Positions 26,301 to 39,602 of a stretch of 64,000 nt of DNA are shown here, one piece after another. Below the pieces are notes generated by a model that worked only from the letters and a program-made list of their open reading frames with translations, was not told where the DNA came from and ran no database searches. A program made the position numbers and the translations under genes. How positions within the stretch are numbered: the first letter of the stretch is position 1; each line of letters starts with the position of its first letter. Origin of the DNA: Agrococcus sp. Marseille-Q4369 (GTDB lineage: Bacteria; Actinomycetota; Actinomycetes; Actinomycetales; Microbacteriaceae); the NCBI RefSeq assembly GCF_018308945.1, contig NZ_CP070501.1, positions 1,426,001-1,490,000 of the forward strand, read 5' to 3'.

Positions 26301-26501
26301 GAGCTCCTCCGCCTGGACGTTGATGCGGCCGAGCTGCTGGGACGACTGCTTCGTGACCCAGACGCCGCCGTCGTTCAGGTCGACATCGGTCGTCGTGAAT
26401 CCCTCGTGCGTGAAGGCGACGATGCCCAGTGCGACGGAGACAGCCGTGATGAGGGCTCCGGCGGCCGTCGACTTGCGATGGCGCGAGAGAGACCTGAGCA
26501 C
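20379..26501 (-). CDS. giant Ig-like/fibronectin III surface protein (2040 aa)
   Basis: A basic N-terminus and one hydrophobic helix (about residues 13-33) act as signal anchor, so the rest should lie outside. Residues 40-380 have short beta repeats like a propeller. From about 385 to 1460 there is an array of cadherin/Big-like domains marked by repeats of the type VLWNDVDADGD, LANDVDPAGG, VIDNDFSPDG, VLENDSDPDQD and VLDNDLDLDGD. From about 1464 to 1900 follow fibronectin III domains (VTLTWGAPPSNGAPITGY and similar), and a Cys-containing C-terminal domain ends RRVNWP. There is no LPXTG or C-terminal helix. The GTG at 26501 has GGAAGGGG upstream. Probably an adhesin or the outer part of the secretion apparatus. 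Confidence 0.9.
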   Translation of the reverse strand: MLRSLSRHRKSTAAGALITAVSVALGIVAFTHEGFTTTDVDLNDGGVWVTKQSSQQLGRINVQAEELDAGLISPTATFDVLQDGDDVILHNQEASVALLVDPTQVVMGTAVQLPPQAGIALGGGVVAIVDPADGALWAMRFADIGGFSPEHTDPVAELGAGAAVTVGRDGTVHAVSIADAQELTLPLVDGAIGEAELRGRDELGAMEEPIVTTVGDRAIVHDEATSTLLLPGGAVSTPEGAAVQLDGDRSDRVILATPDSLIRQPLGGGDAEVEQIAGGGEAVRPVQLGGCVYGVWPGSAQFVRDCDDDARDLRAQVPEMDGSPAKFRVNRDAVVLNQFVEGASWLLSDTLILVDNWEDLVPPQDESRSDEEDSESTDDLLTNQPPPINEENTEPSAEDDRFGARPGTSTLLPVLWNDVDADGDVLTARVVGDLPTGVSVAPVANDSQLQVHLPPDQAAGTFTFGYEIHDGREGRDQATVTLTVRGEGENDVPEALRAQAFAVEQGGEYEYQVLADWVDPDGDDMYLVGATTDSGDTIQTDPSGRLVYTATGEIGLQSVSITVSDGRSETTGEITVDVRERGTANPLANADFITTIEGREAMIRPMLNDFSPSGRPLRLASVEPAASLDMTWDATTGTVKVQGGPVGTHYFTYLVADGALSSQGRVRVDIRTPDEEARPVAVRDIALVPQQGTALVDLLANDVDPAGGVLVVQQFEIENGAPISVELRDRRIVSIVDNRGLESPFQFTYTVSNGRFSETGTVEVIPVVPPAQPRAPKAVDDAMTVRAGDYGTLDVIDNDFSPDGTPFWVAERVVSTSFASDAEGVAFISEGRLRVHALEGGPTRATVVYEVEDDFGNRDSATVAVTIVPRDAESNSSPAPQTVTSRVLAGSTVRIPIPLDGIDPDGDGVELVGYDTAPEGGRILPTVGPDYFDFEAFPDSAGTVEFTYRVRDRWGAEGTATAIIGIAQAADINQTPFAQPDYVDVRPDRRIAIPVLENDSDPDQDALRLLVDGLEGTEQLPDAEVNTERDTVDLRSPSEPGTYQFTYSVVDARGASATGSVMLTVTEDAELLPPIARDDPLPRDQVELGQAFDVPVLDNDLDLDGDPSELELSIVTGEADVVRGTVQVVPTEAFQVVTYRVTDIDGLTAEAFVAVPPVRDRAPFLSKTEPAQVGSGLPLELPLRQYVTTSNGAAPRITTGDSVSAVNHDGSESIVDEHTLRFQSPQGYVGPASITFEVTDGTGPDDPDGNTAVLTIAIEVTPSSVVAPTFAGAILRPEAGEQAAVFDLRDATRDPDPGDLEAMVFEQRGGSMAGVSVSLQDGVFTATADLTTPPGSSGSFQIVAIDPHGNEAPGTVVVEVVATTRPLAEARADSGEATQGIALTTDVIANDFNPFADRGEPLRVISAETVAGQGQVSHNDREVTVTPGADFHGVLTVRYTVEDATELTARHVTGTLTLNVKGRPDAPPRPNVDATGDSQVTLTWGAPPSNGAPITGYVVKSVDGAISFPCPATTCTVTGLTNNVTYRFQVVAQNEVGDSDPSAASNEARPDVRPEQPAPPSAVDGDTQVALTWVPPVNRGSPIQEYRIEISPPAPGGVVQQTVSGGSANYTWTGLVNGTSYTFRIQAVNLADEPSDFSAYSRAVTPAGPPMQVTNVSATPDRSIPGEVQVRVSWAAPNENGAPITAYTVTPSNGGAAVQATGTTANFRFDATGENVSFTVSATNRAGTSVPSAASAPVRTFTAPDAPTGVTATDGNGNSVVSWTPGNPNGLRANEVRFEVRGGGNGTQSFGPGGTYTGMNNNGGPYTFEVRAVAVVDGFGEASGWTRAAAQVRPYGEIGAPSVSGSGQVEQVTFTISAPGRNGRDITTRYRIGNGGWVNWSGGAVTQAANGGQTVTITVESSTGLPDGGGHGRQTTTATAQATAQERLRPSVSLSDGGVAYAGSCQGANGEQCRWFRLNWTDFEPGIYSFSCHNTGSGNGAGSPFESGRVNITSRNGSTITEYQGEAGDNNTCYSGFSGQAWMRVWGNGIDLETRRVNWP

Positions 26502-26654
26502 AGGACTGCCCCTTCCGACGGCACGGGTAGCCGCACCCGGCTGGGGAACGGCGGCCCCATTGTGTCAGACCTGAGCAAACGCCAATCGCCTGACGAGGGT
26601 CGCGACGGTGTCGACTTGCTGGGAATCGGCTGGAGATCGACGCGGGAGACGAGC

Positions 26655-26681
26655 GAGGGGCGACCGATCGGGCCGCCCCTC
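26655..26681 (-). terminator. hairpin terminator behind the four-helix membrane protein gene
   Basis: Eight-base stem GAGGGGCG/CGCCCCTC with an inner CCGATCGG palindrome, 13 bases after the stop at 26695. It separates this gene from the giant surface-protein gene, whose start is about 150 bases further on. I see no convincing -35/-10 pair in that gap. Confidence 0.55.
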
Positions 26682-26694
26682 AGCGCCGCACGAC

Positions 26695-28134
26695 TCAGCC
26701 GCGTGCGCGCTCGTACGCGGCGAGCTGCTCGGCGTGCTCGCTGTTGAACTCGTCCATCGCCTGGCGGTTGCGCTCCTTCGCCCGGCGGCCGCGACGCGAC
26801 TGGATGCCGCCGATCCAGATCGGCACCTCGCGAGCGACGACGAAGGCGAGCACCGAGAGCGGCGCGAGCAGGAGCTGCCCGAGCGACGCGGCGTCGATGC
26901 CGAGGACGGCGGTGAAGCTGCCCCAGCCGCCCTCCGACTCCATGAACGCGCCCGCGATGTGGGCGGCGTAGGTGAGCAGCGCGACGACGAAGCCGCCGAG
27001 CACGTGGGCCCACCAGCCGGCGCGGTTCGCGATGAGGCTGAGGATGAGGTAGCCGACGAAGAAGACGACGACGGGAAGCAGGTACGAGGGGCGCAGCCAG
27101 AGCGACTGGAGCGTCTCGGCGGCGTCGAACTGCCGGTCGAAGAGGTAGCCGACGGCGAAGAAGGCAGCGGCGTGCAGGAGCCCGAAGACGAGCGTCGCGA
27201 GCAGCACGACCGCGACGCCGACGCCGCGCGCGCCCTTGCGGCGCGGGGGCACGGGCTCCTCCACGAGCACGATGGGCGAACCGCCGGCAGCGGCGCCGCT
27301 CGCCGCGGCGTCCCCCCGGATCGCCGAGGCCGGCACCTCGTCGCGCACGTCGTCGCGCACGATGCCGAAGCGGTTCGAGCGGTCGCGGAGCGGCTGCTGC
27401 TGCTCGAGCGCCTGGGTCGGCTCCTCCGCGTGCGCGTCCATCGCACGAGTGGGTGCGTCGTCGGCCGGGGTCGAGGCGCGCTCGTCGGTCGTGTCGATCG
27501 CGCGCGTGGCGTCGTCGTCGTGCCGCTGCGCGTCGATGGCCTGGGTGGGCTCGGGCTCGACGAACTCGCGCCGGTCGGCATCGCCGCTCGCGGCGCCGGC
27601 TGCGACGCTCGACTCGGTGAGCCCGGCGAGGCCCGCTCCGGCAGCGGGCTCGTCGCCGTGGCGACGGAGGCCGAAGGAAGGACGGCGCGGCTCGACGAGC
27701 GCGGGCGGCTCCGCGGGTTCGGCGACCGGCTCGCTCTCGAGCGAGCTCGATGCGGCGTCGCCGTGCACCTCGTCGGCGGTGGGGCGAGCGGAGTCGTCGG
27801 GGTGCGCCGCGGAGTGCGAGGGTCCGCGGAGCGTCGAGGGCGCGATGACCGTGGGCTCGATCGGGCTGTCGCTCGCGGAGGGCCGCTCGAGCACCGCGGT
27901 GTCGGCCTCGGGCTCGTGCTCGACGAGCGGCTGGTGCGCGTCGTGCTCGTCGACCGTCGTCGTCGCCGCCTCGGTGGAGTCGGGCGCGAGCTCCGCGGAG
28001 TGGGCCGCGGAGACCTCGGACGCGTCGGCGTCGGTGCCGCCGGTCGCGTCGGCGGGCTCGTCGGGCGTCGCCTCGGCGAGCGGCGCGGTGCCGAAGAAGC
28101 GGTCGCGCCACGACGTGGGCTGCTGGTCGCTCAT
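26695..28134 (-). CDS. membrane protein with acidic, Thr-motif-rich N-terminus (479 aa)
   Basis: The ATG at 28134 has AGGAGG nine bases upstream; a longer frame upstream lacks such a site. Residues 1-290 are disordered and acidic. Four copies of the pattern T-[QR]-A-[IML]-[DE] occur at Thr197, Thr210, Thr229 and Thr240, and Thr79 sits in the similar TAVLE. FHA domains often prefer a hydrophobic or acidic residue three places after phosphothreonine, so these look like kinase/FHA docking sites. Four membrane helices (about 307-335, 350-370, 378-405, 425-450) end in a short basic, helical tail. No family recognised. As first gene of the locus it may link the phospho-signalling proteins to the membrane. 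Confidence 0.85.
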   Translation of the reverse strand: MSDQQPTSWRDRFFGTAPLAEATPDEPADATGGTDADASEVSAAHSAELAPDSTEAATTTVDEHDAHQPLVEHEPEADTAVLERPSASDSPIEPTVIAPSTLRGPSHSAAHPDDSARPTADEVHGDAASSSLESEPVAEPAEPPALVEPRRPSFGLRRHGDEPAAGAGLAGLTESSVAAGAASGDADRREFVEPEPTQAIDAQRHDDDATRAIDTTDERASTPADDAPTRAMDAHAEEPTQALEQQQPLRDRSNRFGIVRDDVRDEVPASAIRGDAAASGAAAGGSPIVLVEEPVPPRRKGARGVGVAVVLLATLVFGLLHAAAFFAVGYLFDRQFDAAETLQSLWLRPSYLLPVVVFFVGYLILSLIANRAGWWAHVLGGFVVALLTYAAHIAGAFMESEGGWGSFTAVLGIDAASLGQLLLAPLSVLAFVVAREVPIWIGGIQSRRGRRAKERNRQAMDEFNSEHAEQLAAYERARG

Positions 28135-28245
28135 GGGTGGAACCTCCTGCGCCGGCACGGTGCCGGGTCGGGGCGATCCTAGGGGCGAGGCGGGGCAGGG
28201 ATCGGGCGGCGCACCGCGAGCGGGCGAATCGCGCCCGGACGCGGA

Positions 28246-28275
28246 GAGGGCCGCTCCCCTTCGGGAACGGCCCTC
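28246..28275 (-). terminator. terminator of rpoC
   Basis: Stem GAGGGCCG/CGGCCCTC, extended by a few pairs after one mismatch, with a four-base loop; it lies 65-95 bases after the rpoC stop on the same strand. It is the strongest hairpin in the gap between rpoC and the T7SS locus. Confidence 0.7.
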
Positions 28276-28282
28276 CTCGTGT

Positions 28283-28325
28283 GGATCTCGATACGCGTGC
28301 GGCTCCGCCGCGCGCTGCTCGATCC
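28283..28325. repeat. imperfect palindromic intergenic element behind rpoC
   Basis: An imperfect inverted repeat starts GGATCTCGATACGCG and ends CGCGCTGCTCGATCC. It resembles the GATCTCGATACGC...TACTCGATC elements scattered between genes in Microbacteriaceae. A smaller hairpin TGAGCG-CTTCG-CGCTCA (28326-28342) overlaps the rpoC stop codon. Confidence 0.45.
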
Positions 28326-28339
28326 TGAGCGCTTCGCGC

Positions 28340-32224
<3,885 letters not shown>

Positions 32225-32267
32225 TGCTTTTCCTCTTGTCTTCGAGTTCTGTTCTGCGGCTGCCGGA

Positions 32268-35738
<3,471 letters not shown>

Positions 35739-35754
35739 GGCAGATACCTCCGGG

Positions 35755-35780
35755 CCGGGAAGGGTTGCGGGTCTTCCCGG
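35755..35780 (-). promoter_or_regulatory. rpoB leader hairpin next to ribosome site
   Basis: Perfect eight-base stem CCGGGAAG/CTTCCCGG with a ten-base loop, ending three bases before the GGAGGT ribosome site of rpoB. Such a structure could modulate ribosome access or be an attenuator. The pairing is seen directly; the function is inferred. Confidence 0.5.
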
Positions 35781-35819
35781 GATCGTGTCGTCGGTGAGAG
35801 ACTCGTCAACACCCTTGAA

Positions 35820-35838
35820 GCGCCCGGTGTCCGGGCGC
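35820..35838 (-). promoter_or_regulatory. second rpoB leader hairpin
   Basis: Perfect eight-base stem GCGCCCGG/CCGGGCGC with a three-base loop, in the middle of the leader between promoter and ribosome site. It is followed by TTCAAGGG, not by a T run, so it is not a classic intrinsic terminator. Confidence 0.5.
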
Positions 35839-35889
35839 GCGCCGACCGCAATATGAAGGCAGAGGGGATGTCTGTGAGCGCAAAGAATC

Positions 35890-35918
35890 ACTGTACGCCT
35901 CGCGGCCCCGCGTGTCCA
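35890..35918 (-). promoter_or_regulatory. rpoB promoter
   Basis: Minus-strand reading: TGGACA (35913-35918), a 17-base spacer, then TACAGT (35890-35895), close to the TTGACA/TATAAT consensus. It predicts a start of transcription near 35883 and a 5' leader of about 145 bases before the TTG start codon. Confidence 0.7.
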
Positions 35919-36005
35919 GTCACCGCGGCGTGTCGGCTGGCGCTCGCCCGGACGTCGATGCTAGCGCGGCGCGCGGACGGCTCGCGGTAGCGACAGGATG
36001 GGAGC

Positions 36006-36836
36006 GTGGAGACACCGAGCCGCCGCCTCTCGAGCGGCATGCACGCCGAGATGCGCTACGCCTCGGCGGGGGGCTGGCAGCTCGTCGTCGACGGCACGCC
36101 GCAGTCGCACGTCGACCCCGAGCGCCCGCAGCTGCTCGTCTACGAGTACGTGCAGCAGATCGGCCACGTCATCGACGCGCTCGAGCCCGGCCCCATCACC
36201 GCGGTGCACCTCGGCGCCGGCGCGCTGACGCTCCCCCGCTACGTCGACGCGACCCGGCCGGGCTCGCGCCAGCAGGTCATCGAGCTCGAGCCGGCGCTCG
36301 TCGAGCTCGTGCGCGAGGTCGCCCCGCTCCCCCGCGGCACGAGCGTGCGGCTGCGCTACGGCGATGCTCGCGAGCAGCTCGCCCGCTTGCCGAAGGGGCT
36401 CGTCGGCGCCGCCGACCTCGTGGTCGTGGATGTGTTCTCGGGCTCCCAGACGCCGGCCCACGTGACGACCGTGGAGTTCCACGCGCTCGTGCGCGAGCTG
36501 CTCGCCCCGGCAGGGGTCGTCGCGGTGAACATCGCCGACGACCGGCAGCTCGCGTTCGCGAAGCGTCAGCTCGCGGCCCTGCTCGAGGTGCACGCCGAGG
36601 CGGCCGCGCTCGCCGACCCCGGCATGCTCAAGGGTCGCCGATTCGGCAACGTCGTCGCGATCGCGGGCGCGGCGCTCCCCGACCTGGAGGCGATCGGCCG
36701 GGCGCTGCGCCGCGACCCGCTGCCGGGCAAGGTCGTCGCGGGCGACGAGCTCCGCCGCTTCCTCGGCGGCGCGCTGCCGGCGCGCGACGCCGATGCGACG
36801 CCGAGCCCCGCGCCGAGCCGCGGCATCTTCGGCTGA
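36006..36836 (+). CDS. spermidine synthase-like protein (276 aa), paralogue 1
   Basis: A Rossmann-fold protein of the spermidine synthase/methyltransferase type: VHLGAGALTLPRY (nucleotide-binding loop), QQVIELEPALVELV, RYGDAREQLARL, and DLVVVDVFSGSQTPAHVTT. It is cytosolic, without the N-terminal transport domain some actinobacterial homologues carry. Start is a GTG at 36006 with a weak GGATGGGAG site. It is divergent from rpoB. A second, related gene lies at 38037-38891. Such stand-alone proteins lack a proven substrate; true polyamine synthesis is not certain, since no speD/speB neighbour is present. Confidence 0.85.
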   Translation: METPSRRLSSGMHAEMRYASAGGWQLVVDGTPQSHVDPERPQLLVYEYVQQIGHVIDALEPGPITAVHLGAGALTLPRYVDATRPGSRQQVIELEPALVELVREVAPLPRGTSVRLRYGDAREQLARLPKGLVGAADLVVVDVFSGSQTPAHVTTVEFHALVRELLAPAGVVAVNIADDRQLAFAKRQLAALLEVHAEAAALADPGMLKGRRFGNVVAIAGAALPDLEAIGRALRRDPLPGKVVAGDELRRFLGGALPARDADATPSPAPSRGIFG

Positions 36837-36934
36837 CCGCCCGCTCCGCTCGCCCCATCCGCGCGCTGAGCGAGTCGAAGCGGCTCGCGGCGCGGCCTCC
36901 CGGCGGAACCGCGAACCTGCGGCACGATGTCGGG

Positions 36935-37507
36935 ATGAGCGAGTCGATCGGCTACGACCAGACCGCGCTGCGCAACGCCGTCGACGTGGCGGCCGCCGCC
37001 CGCCGGCTCCGCGAGCTCGGGCGCGAGCGCTCGCTCGCCGCCGTCTCGGAGCGCGCGTGGCTGCTCGAGAGCATCGGGCGGCTCGACGAGGCGCTCGCCG
37101 CCGCGAGCGAGGCGGTGACGCTCGCCCGCGCGTCGGGCTCGCGCGACCGCGCCGCCGAGGCCCGGCTGCTGCGCGCATCCGTGGTGCAGACGCGCGGCGA
37201 CCTCTCGACGGCGCTCCGCGAGTGCACCGCGATCATCGCCGAGGCGCGCTCGAACGACTGGGTCGAGCTGTGGGCGCACGCGCTCCAGCAGCGCGGCACC
37301 GTGCACTTCGCGCTCGGCCGCTGGCAGGAGGCGTGCGTCGACTTCACCGTCGCCGTCGAGCTGTGCCGCGAGGCCGACCTGCCGCCCGAGCAGCTCGAGG
37401 CCGCCGAGATCGCGCTGCTCGTCGCGACCGACCGTGCGCAGACCGAGGCGGTGCGGGCCGAGCAGGACGTGCCGCGCGCGAGCCACCCGATCTGGGGCGG
37501 GCGCTGA
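36935..37507 (+). CDS. tetratricopeptide-like helical protein (190 aa)
   Basis: The protein is all helical with repeated helix pairs of TPR type (ERAWLLESIGRLDEALAAAS, ALQQRGTVHFALGRWQEAC), starting at the ATG 36935 (MSESIGYDQTALRNAV). No signal peptide or membrane helix. TPR proteins act as protein-binding scaffolds; no partner can be named. It lies between a spermidine-synthase-like gene and a SprT-like gene, all on the same strand with gaps of 98 and 77 bases. Confidence 0.8.
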   Translation: MSESIGYDQTALRNAVDVAAAARRLRELGRERSLAAVSERAWLLESIGRLDEALAAASEAVTLARASGSRDRAAEARLLRASVVQTRGDLSTALRECTAIIAEARSNDWVELWAHALQQRGTVHFALGRWQEACVDFTVAVELCREADLPPEQLEAAEIALLVATDRAQTEAVRAEQDVPRASHPIWGGR

Positions 37508-37584
37508 CCCTCCACAGGCTCGCCTCGCCGGTTCGCGCCGCGCGGTGCACTGCTGGCATGCTCGCTGCCGGCGGGAGGTGACGG

Positions 37585-38040
37585 ATGGCGGAGCTCGAGC
37601 GGGTGCGGGTGTGGGCGGAGGCCCTCATCCGGCTGCACCTCGACGAGTCGTGGAGCTTCGATTTCGATCGCGCCGTCAAGCGCGCGGGCCTCACCGACTT
37701 CCGCGCGCGGCGCATCTCAGTCTCGAAGCACCTCGCCGCCCGCTGGGATGACGACGATGTGCACCAGACGCTGCTGCACGAGGTGGCGCACGCGATGGTC
37801 GGGCCCGGCGCGGGCCACGGTCCGGTGTGGCGACGCGCGGCCCGCGAGCTCGGCTACGTCGGCGGGCGCACGCACCAGGGCGAGATCGCGGCGGAGCGCG
37901 CCGGCTGGCTCGGCGAGTGCCCGGGCGGCCACGAGCACGTGCGCTTCCGGGCGCCGCGGGGGCGCTACGCGTGCAAGGCATGCTCGCGCTCGGCCCGGCG
38001 AGTGGTCGAGATCCGGTGGCGGCGTCGGGTGACGGCGTGA
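37585..38040 (+). CDS. SprT-like zinc-metalloprotease-domain protein (151 aa)
   Basis: The protein has the zinc-protease helix HEVAHAMVG (about residues 65-73) with a second His/Glu-bearing segment, and a C-terminal Cys/His-rich end (CPGGHEH, then CKACS) that looks like a zinc ribbon, as in SprT/Spartan proteins. A GGGAGGTGACGG ribosome site precedes the ATG. Spartan proteases cleave DNA-protein crosslinks in eukaryotes; bacterial SprT members are less well understood. The stop overlaps the next gene (GTGA), so it is translationally coupled to the second spermidine-synthase-like protein. Confidence 0.9.
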   Translation: MAELERVRVWAEALIRLHLDESWSFDFDRAVKRAGLTDFRARRISVSKHLAARWDDDDVHQTLLHEVAHAMVGPGAGHGPVWRRAARELGYVGGRTHQGEIAAERAGWLGECPGGHEHVRFRAPRGRYACKACSRSARRVVEIRWRRRVTA

Positions 38041-38891
38041 CGTCGCGGCGACTCTCGAGCGGCCGTGAGGCGCGGCTCGATGCGGTCGACGACGGCCTCG
38101 TGCTCGTGATCGACGGCATCGAGCAGTCGCACATCGCGGCGCCAGGGACCGCGCCTCGGCACGCGTCGGCGCGCTGGATGCTCGCGGCGGCGCTCGAGTG
38201 CCTCGCCGGCGGCGGGCGGCGCGCGCTGCACCTCGGCGGCGGCGCAGCGACCCTGCCGCGGCTGCTGCAGCACGAGCTGCCCCACCTCGCCCAGCGGGTC
38301 GTCGAGCTCGAGCCGGCGCTCGCCGAGCTCGTGCGAGCCGAGGCGCCGCTCCCCGGCGGCGTCGAGCTCGAGGTCGGTGATGGCCGCGCGGTGCTCGAGG
38401 CGCTCACCGAGCCCGTCTCGATCGTGCTCTCGGATGTCTTCGGCGGCGGCAGCGTGCCGGCACCGTTCACGTCGATCGAGTTCTACGCCGCCGCGCGCGC
38501 GGCGCTCGAGCCGGGCGGCGCGCTGCTCGTCAACTCCGCCGACGGGCCGCCGCTCGCGTTCGTGCGCGCGCAGCTCGCGACCGTGCGGGCCGTCTTCGCG
38601 CACGTCGCCCTCATCTCGACCGGCTCGACCCTCGCGGGTGCGCGCTTCGGCAACGTCGTGCTGCTCGCGAGCGACGCGCCGCTGCCCGTCGACGCGATCC
38701 GCGAGCGGCTCCGCGGCGAGGCGCCGCCCGTCGCCGTGCTCCCGTGGTCGAGGCTCGAGCGGTTCGTCGCCGACACCGCGCCCGAGCCGATCACCGACGC
38801 GACCGCGGTCGACTCCGCGCCGCCGTCGCGCTCGGCCTACCTCGGGCCGGGCGCCCTGCCGCCGTCGCTGCTCGAGCGCGACGGCGACTGA
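38037..38891 (+). CDS. spermidine synthase-like protein (284 aa), paralogue 2
   Basis: Same fold and order of motifs as the gene at 36006: both begin with SRRLSSG, continue with a VIDGIEQSH / VVDGTPQSH strand, and have LHLGGGAATLPRLL, VVELEPALAELV, VGDGRAVLEAL and VLSDVFGGGS. The GTG start at 38037 overlaps the SprT-like stop (GTGA). The C-terminal 60 residues differ from the paralogue. As with the first copy, the substrate is unknown, and it could be a methyltransferase-like protein rather than a polyamine synthase. Confidence 0.85.
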   Translation: MTSRRLSSGREARLDAVDDGLVLVIDGIEQSHIAAPGTAPRHASARWMLAAALECLAGGGRRALHLGGGAATLPRLLQHELPHLAQRVVELEPALAELVRAEAPLPGGVELEVGDGRAVLEALTEPVSIVLSDVFGGGSVPAPFTSIEFYAAARAALEPGGALLVNSADGPPLAFVRAQLATVRAVFAHVALISTGSTLAGARFGNVVLLASDAPLPVDAIRERLRGEAPPVAVLPWSRLERFVADTAPEPITDATAVDSAPPSRSAYLGPGALPPSLLERDGD

Positions 38892-39315
38892 TCCCGCTCG
38901 GGGCGGCCCGACGCATCCGACCCCGCACCCTCGGCCGGCGCGACGTCGACCGCGCTCGACGCCGCGGGCGGCATGTCGTCGGGTGGCGCCGCGGCGTCGT
39001 AGGAGGCGCTGATCTGCCGGTACGACTTCGTCAGCATCGCGAGCGCCGCGGCGATGATCATGACGACGCCGCCGACGAGGAACACGAGCGCGATGCCGCG
39101 CGCGACGCCGGCGCCGAGCAGCGGCTCGAGCGCCGCCGAGCCCTCGCTCGAGCGCGCCCACGGGAGGATCCAGAACTCGGCGAGCGGTGCGATGAGGAAC
39201 GCGGTGGTCGGTGCCGCCGCCCCCTCGAACGCCATCGCGAAGCCGAACACGCGACCTTGCCGCGAGAGCGGCACGACGCGCTGGATGATCGTCTGCTCGG
39301 CAGCCTCGGCGGCCG
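38837..39315 (-). pseudogene. MFS transporter remnant (C-terminal part only)
   Basis: From about 39315 the minus strand reads AAEQTIIQRVVPLSRQGRV and then GFAMAFEGAAAPTTAFLIAP, typical of the last third of drug-efflux-type MFS transporters, with two or three membrane helices (one is VFLVGGVVMIIAAALAML), then a Pro/Asp-rich tail. The first two thirds of the transporter are missing and no start codon with a ribosome site is present. Its 3' end overlaps the end of the spermidine-synthase-like gene. At about 39316 the homology stops and another broken gene begins in the opposite direction. Confidence 0.75.
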
Positions 39316-39435
39316 GGATACGAGATGCTCGAAGCCGCCGGCTGGATCGTGGTCCGCATCACGAAGCCCGATGTCGCGGGCTCGGGAGTCCGCTGCGCGA
39401 GGCGCGTGCGCGCCGCGCTGGCCCGTCGCGCGTAG
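39316..39435 (+). pseudogene. DUF559-like endonuclease-domain remnant (C-terminal end)
   Basis: Read on the plus strand this short stretch gives GYEMLEAAGWIVVRITKPDV followed by CARRVRAALARRA and a TAG stop. The pattern of a Gly-Trp, then a V-x-R-[IV]-T strand, then an RRVRAAL helix is the C-terminus of DUF559 (Vsr-like) proteins. The rest of the domain is absent. It abuts the MFS remnant exactly, which suggests one deletion that removed the 5' halves of two divergent genes. Confidence 0.55.
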
Positions 39436-39475
39436 CGCGTAGCGCGTAGCGCTCGACCGTGTCCACGCAGCCACA

Positions 39476-39522
39476 TGCACGCTCTTGCGGCTCGAGGCGC
39501 CGCCGAGCAGCAGGAGCGTGCA
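39476..39522. repeat. inverted repeat with 9-bp arms in the non-coding gap
   Basis: TGCACGCTC (39476-39484) and GAGCGTGCA (39514-39522) are perfect complements separated by 29 bases. The gap 39436-39588 holds no gene; apart from this and the tandem repeat at its end I see only GCGCGTAGC-type short repeats. Confidence 0.4.
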
Positions 39523-39556
39523 CATCGCGGCAGGGTGCCGGTCGGCGGCGGCCCGC

Positions 39557-39602
39557 CGCGGCGTCAGTCGCGCGAGTGGCGCGCGGCGTCAGTCGCGCGA
39601 GT
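39557..39602. repeat. duplicated 3' end of the aldo-keto reductase gene
   Basis: A 21-base unit beginning CGCGGCGTCAGTCGCG occurs at 39557-39577 and 39582-39602, period 25. The second copy contains the stop codon of the aldo-keto reductase (39589-39591), so the end of the gene has been duplicated in tandem just downstream. Confidence 0.7.

Noticed and set aside
26502-26600. A promoter for the giant surface-protein gene
   Set aside because: Only weak boxes (for example GATTGG-17-CACAAT) are present, so I cannot support a call; the gene has a GTG start with a fair ribosome site.
20583-26747. A 2054-codon open frame on the plus strand opposite the giant Ig/FN3 gene
   Set aside because: It is antisense, extremely Arg/Asp/Val-rich, has no domain or ribosome site, and such frames are expected opposite GC3-rich genes.
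39436-39588. A short coding gene in the gap before the aldo-keto reductase
   Set aside because: All frames are Arg-rich, without a ribosome site or family pattern; repeats explain most of the stretch.
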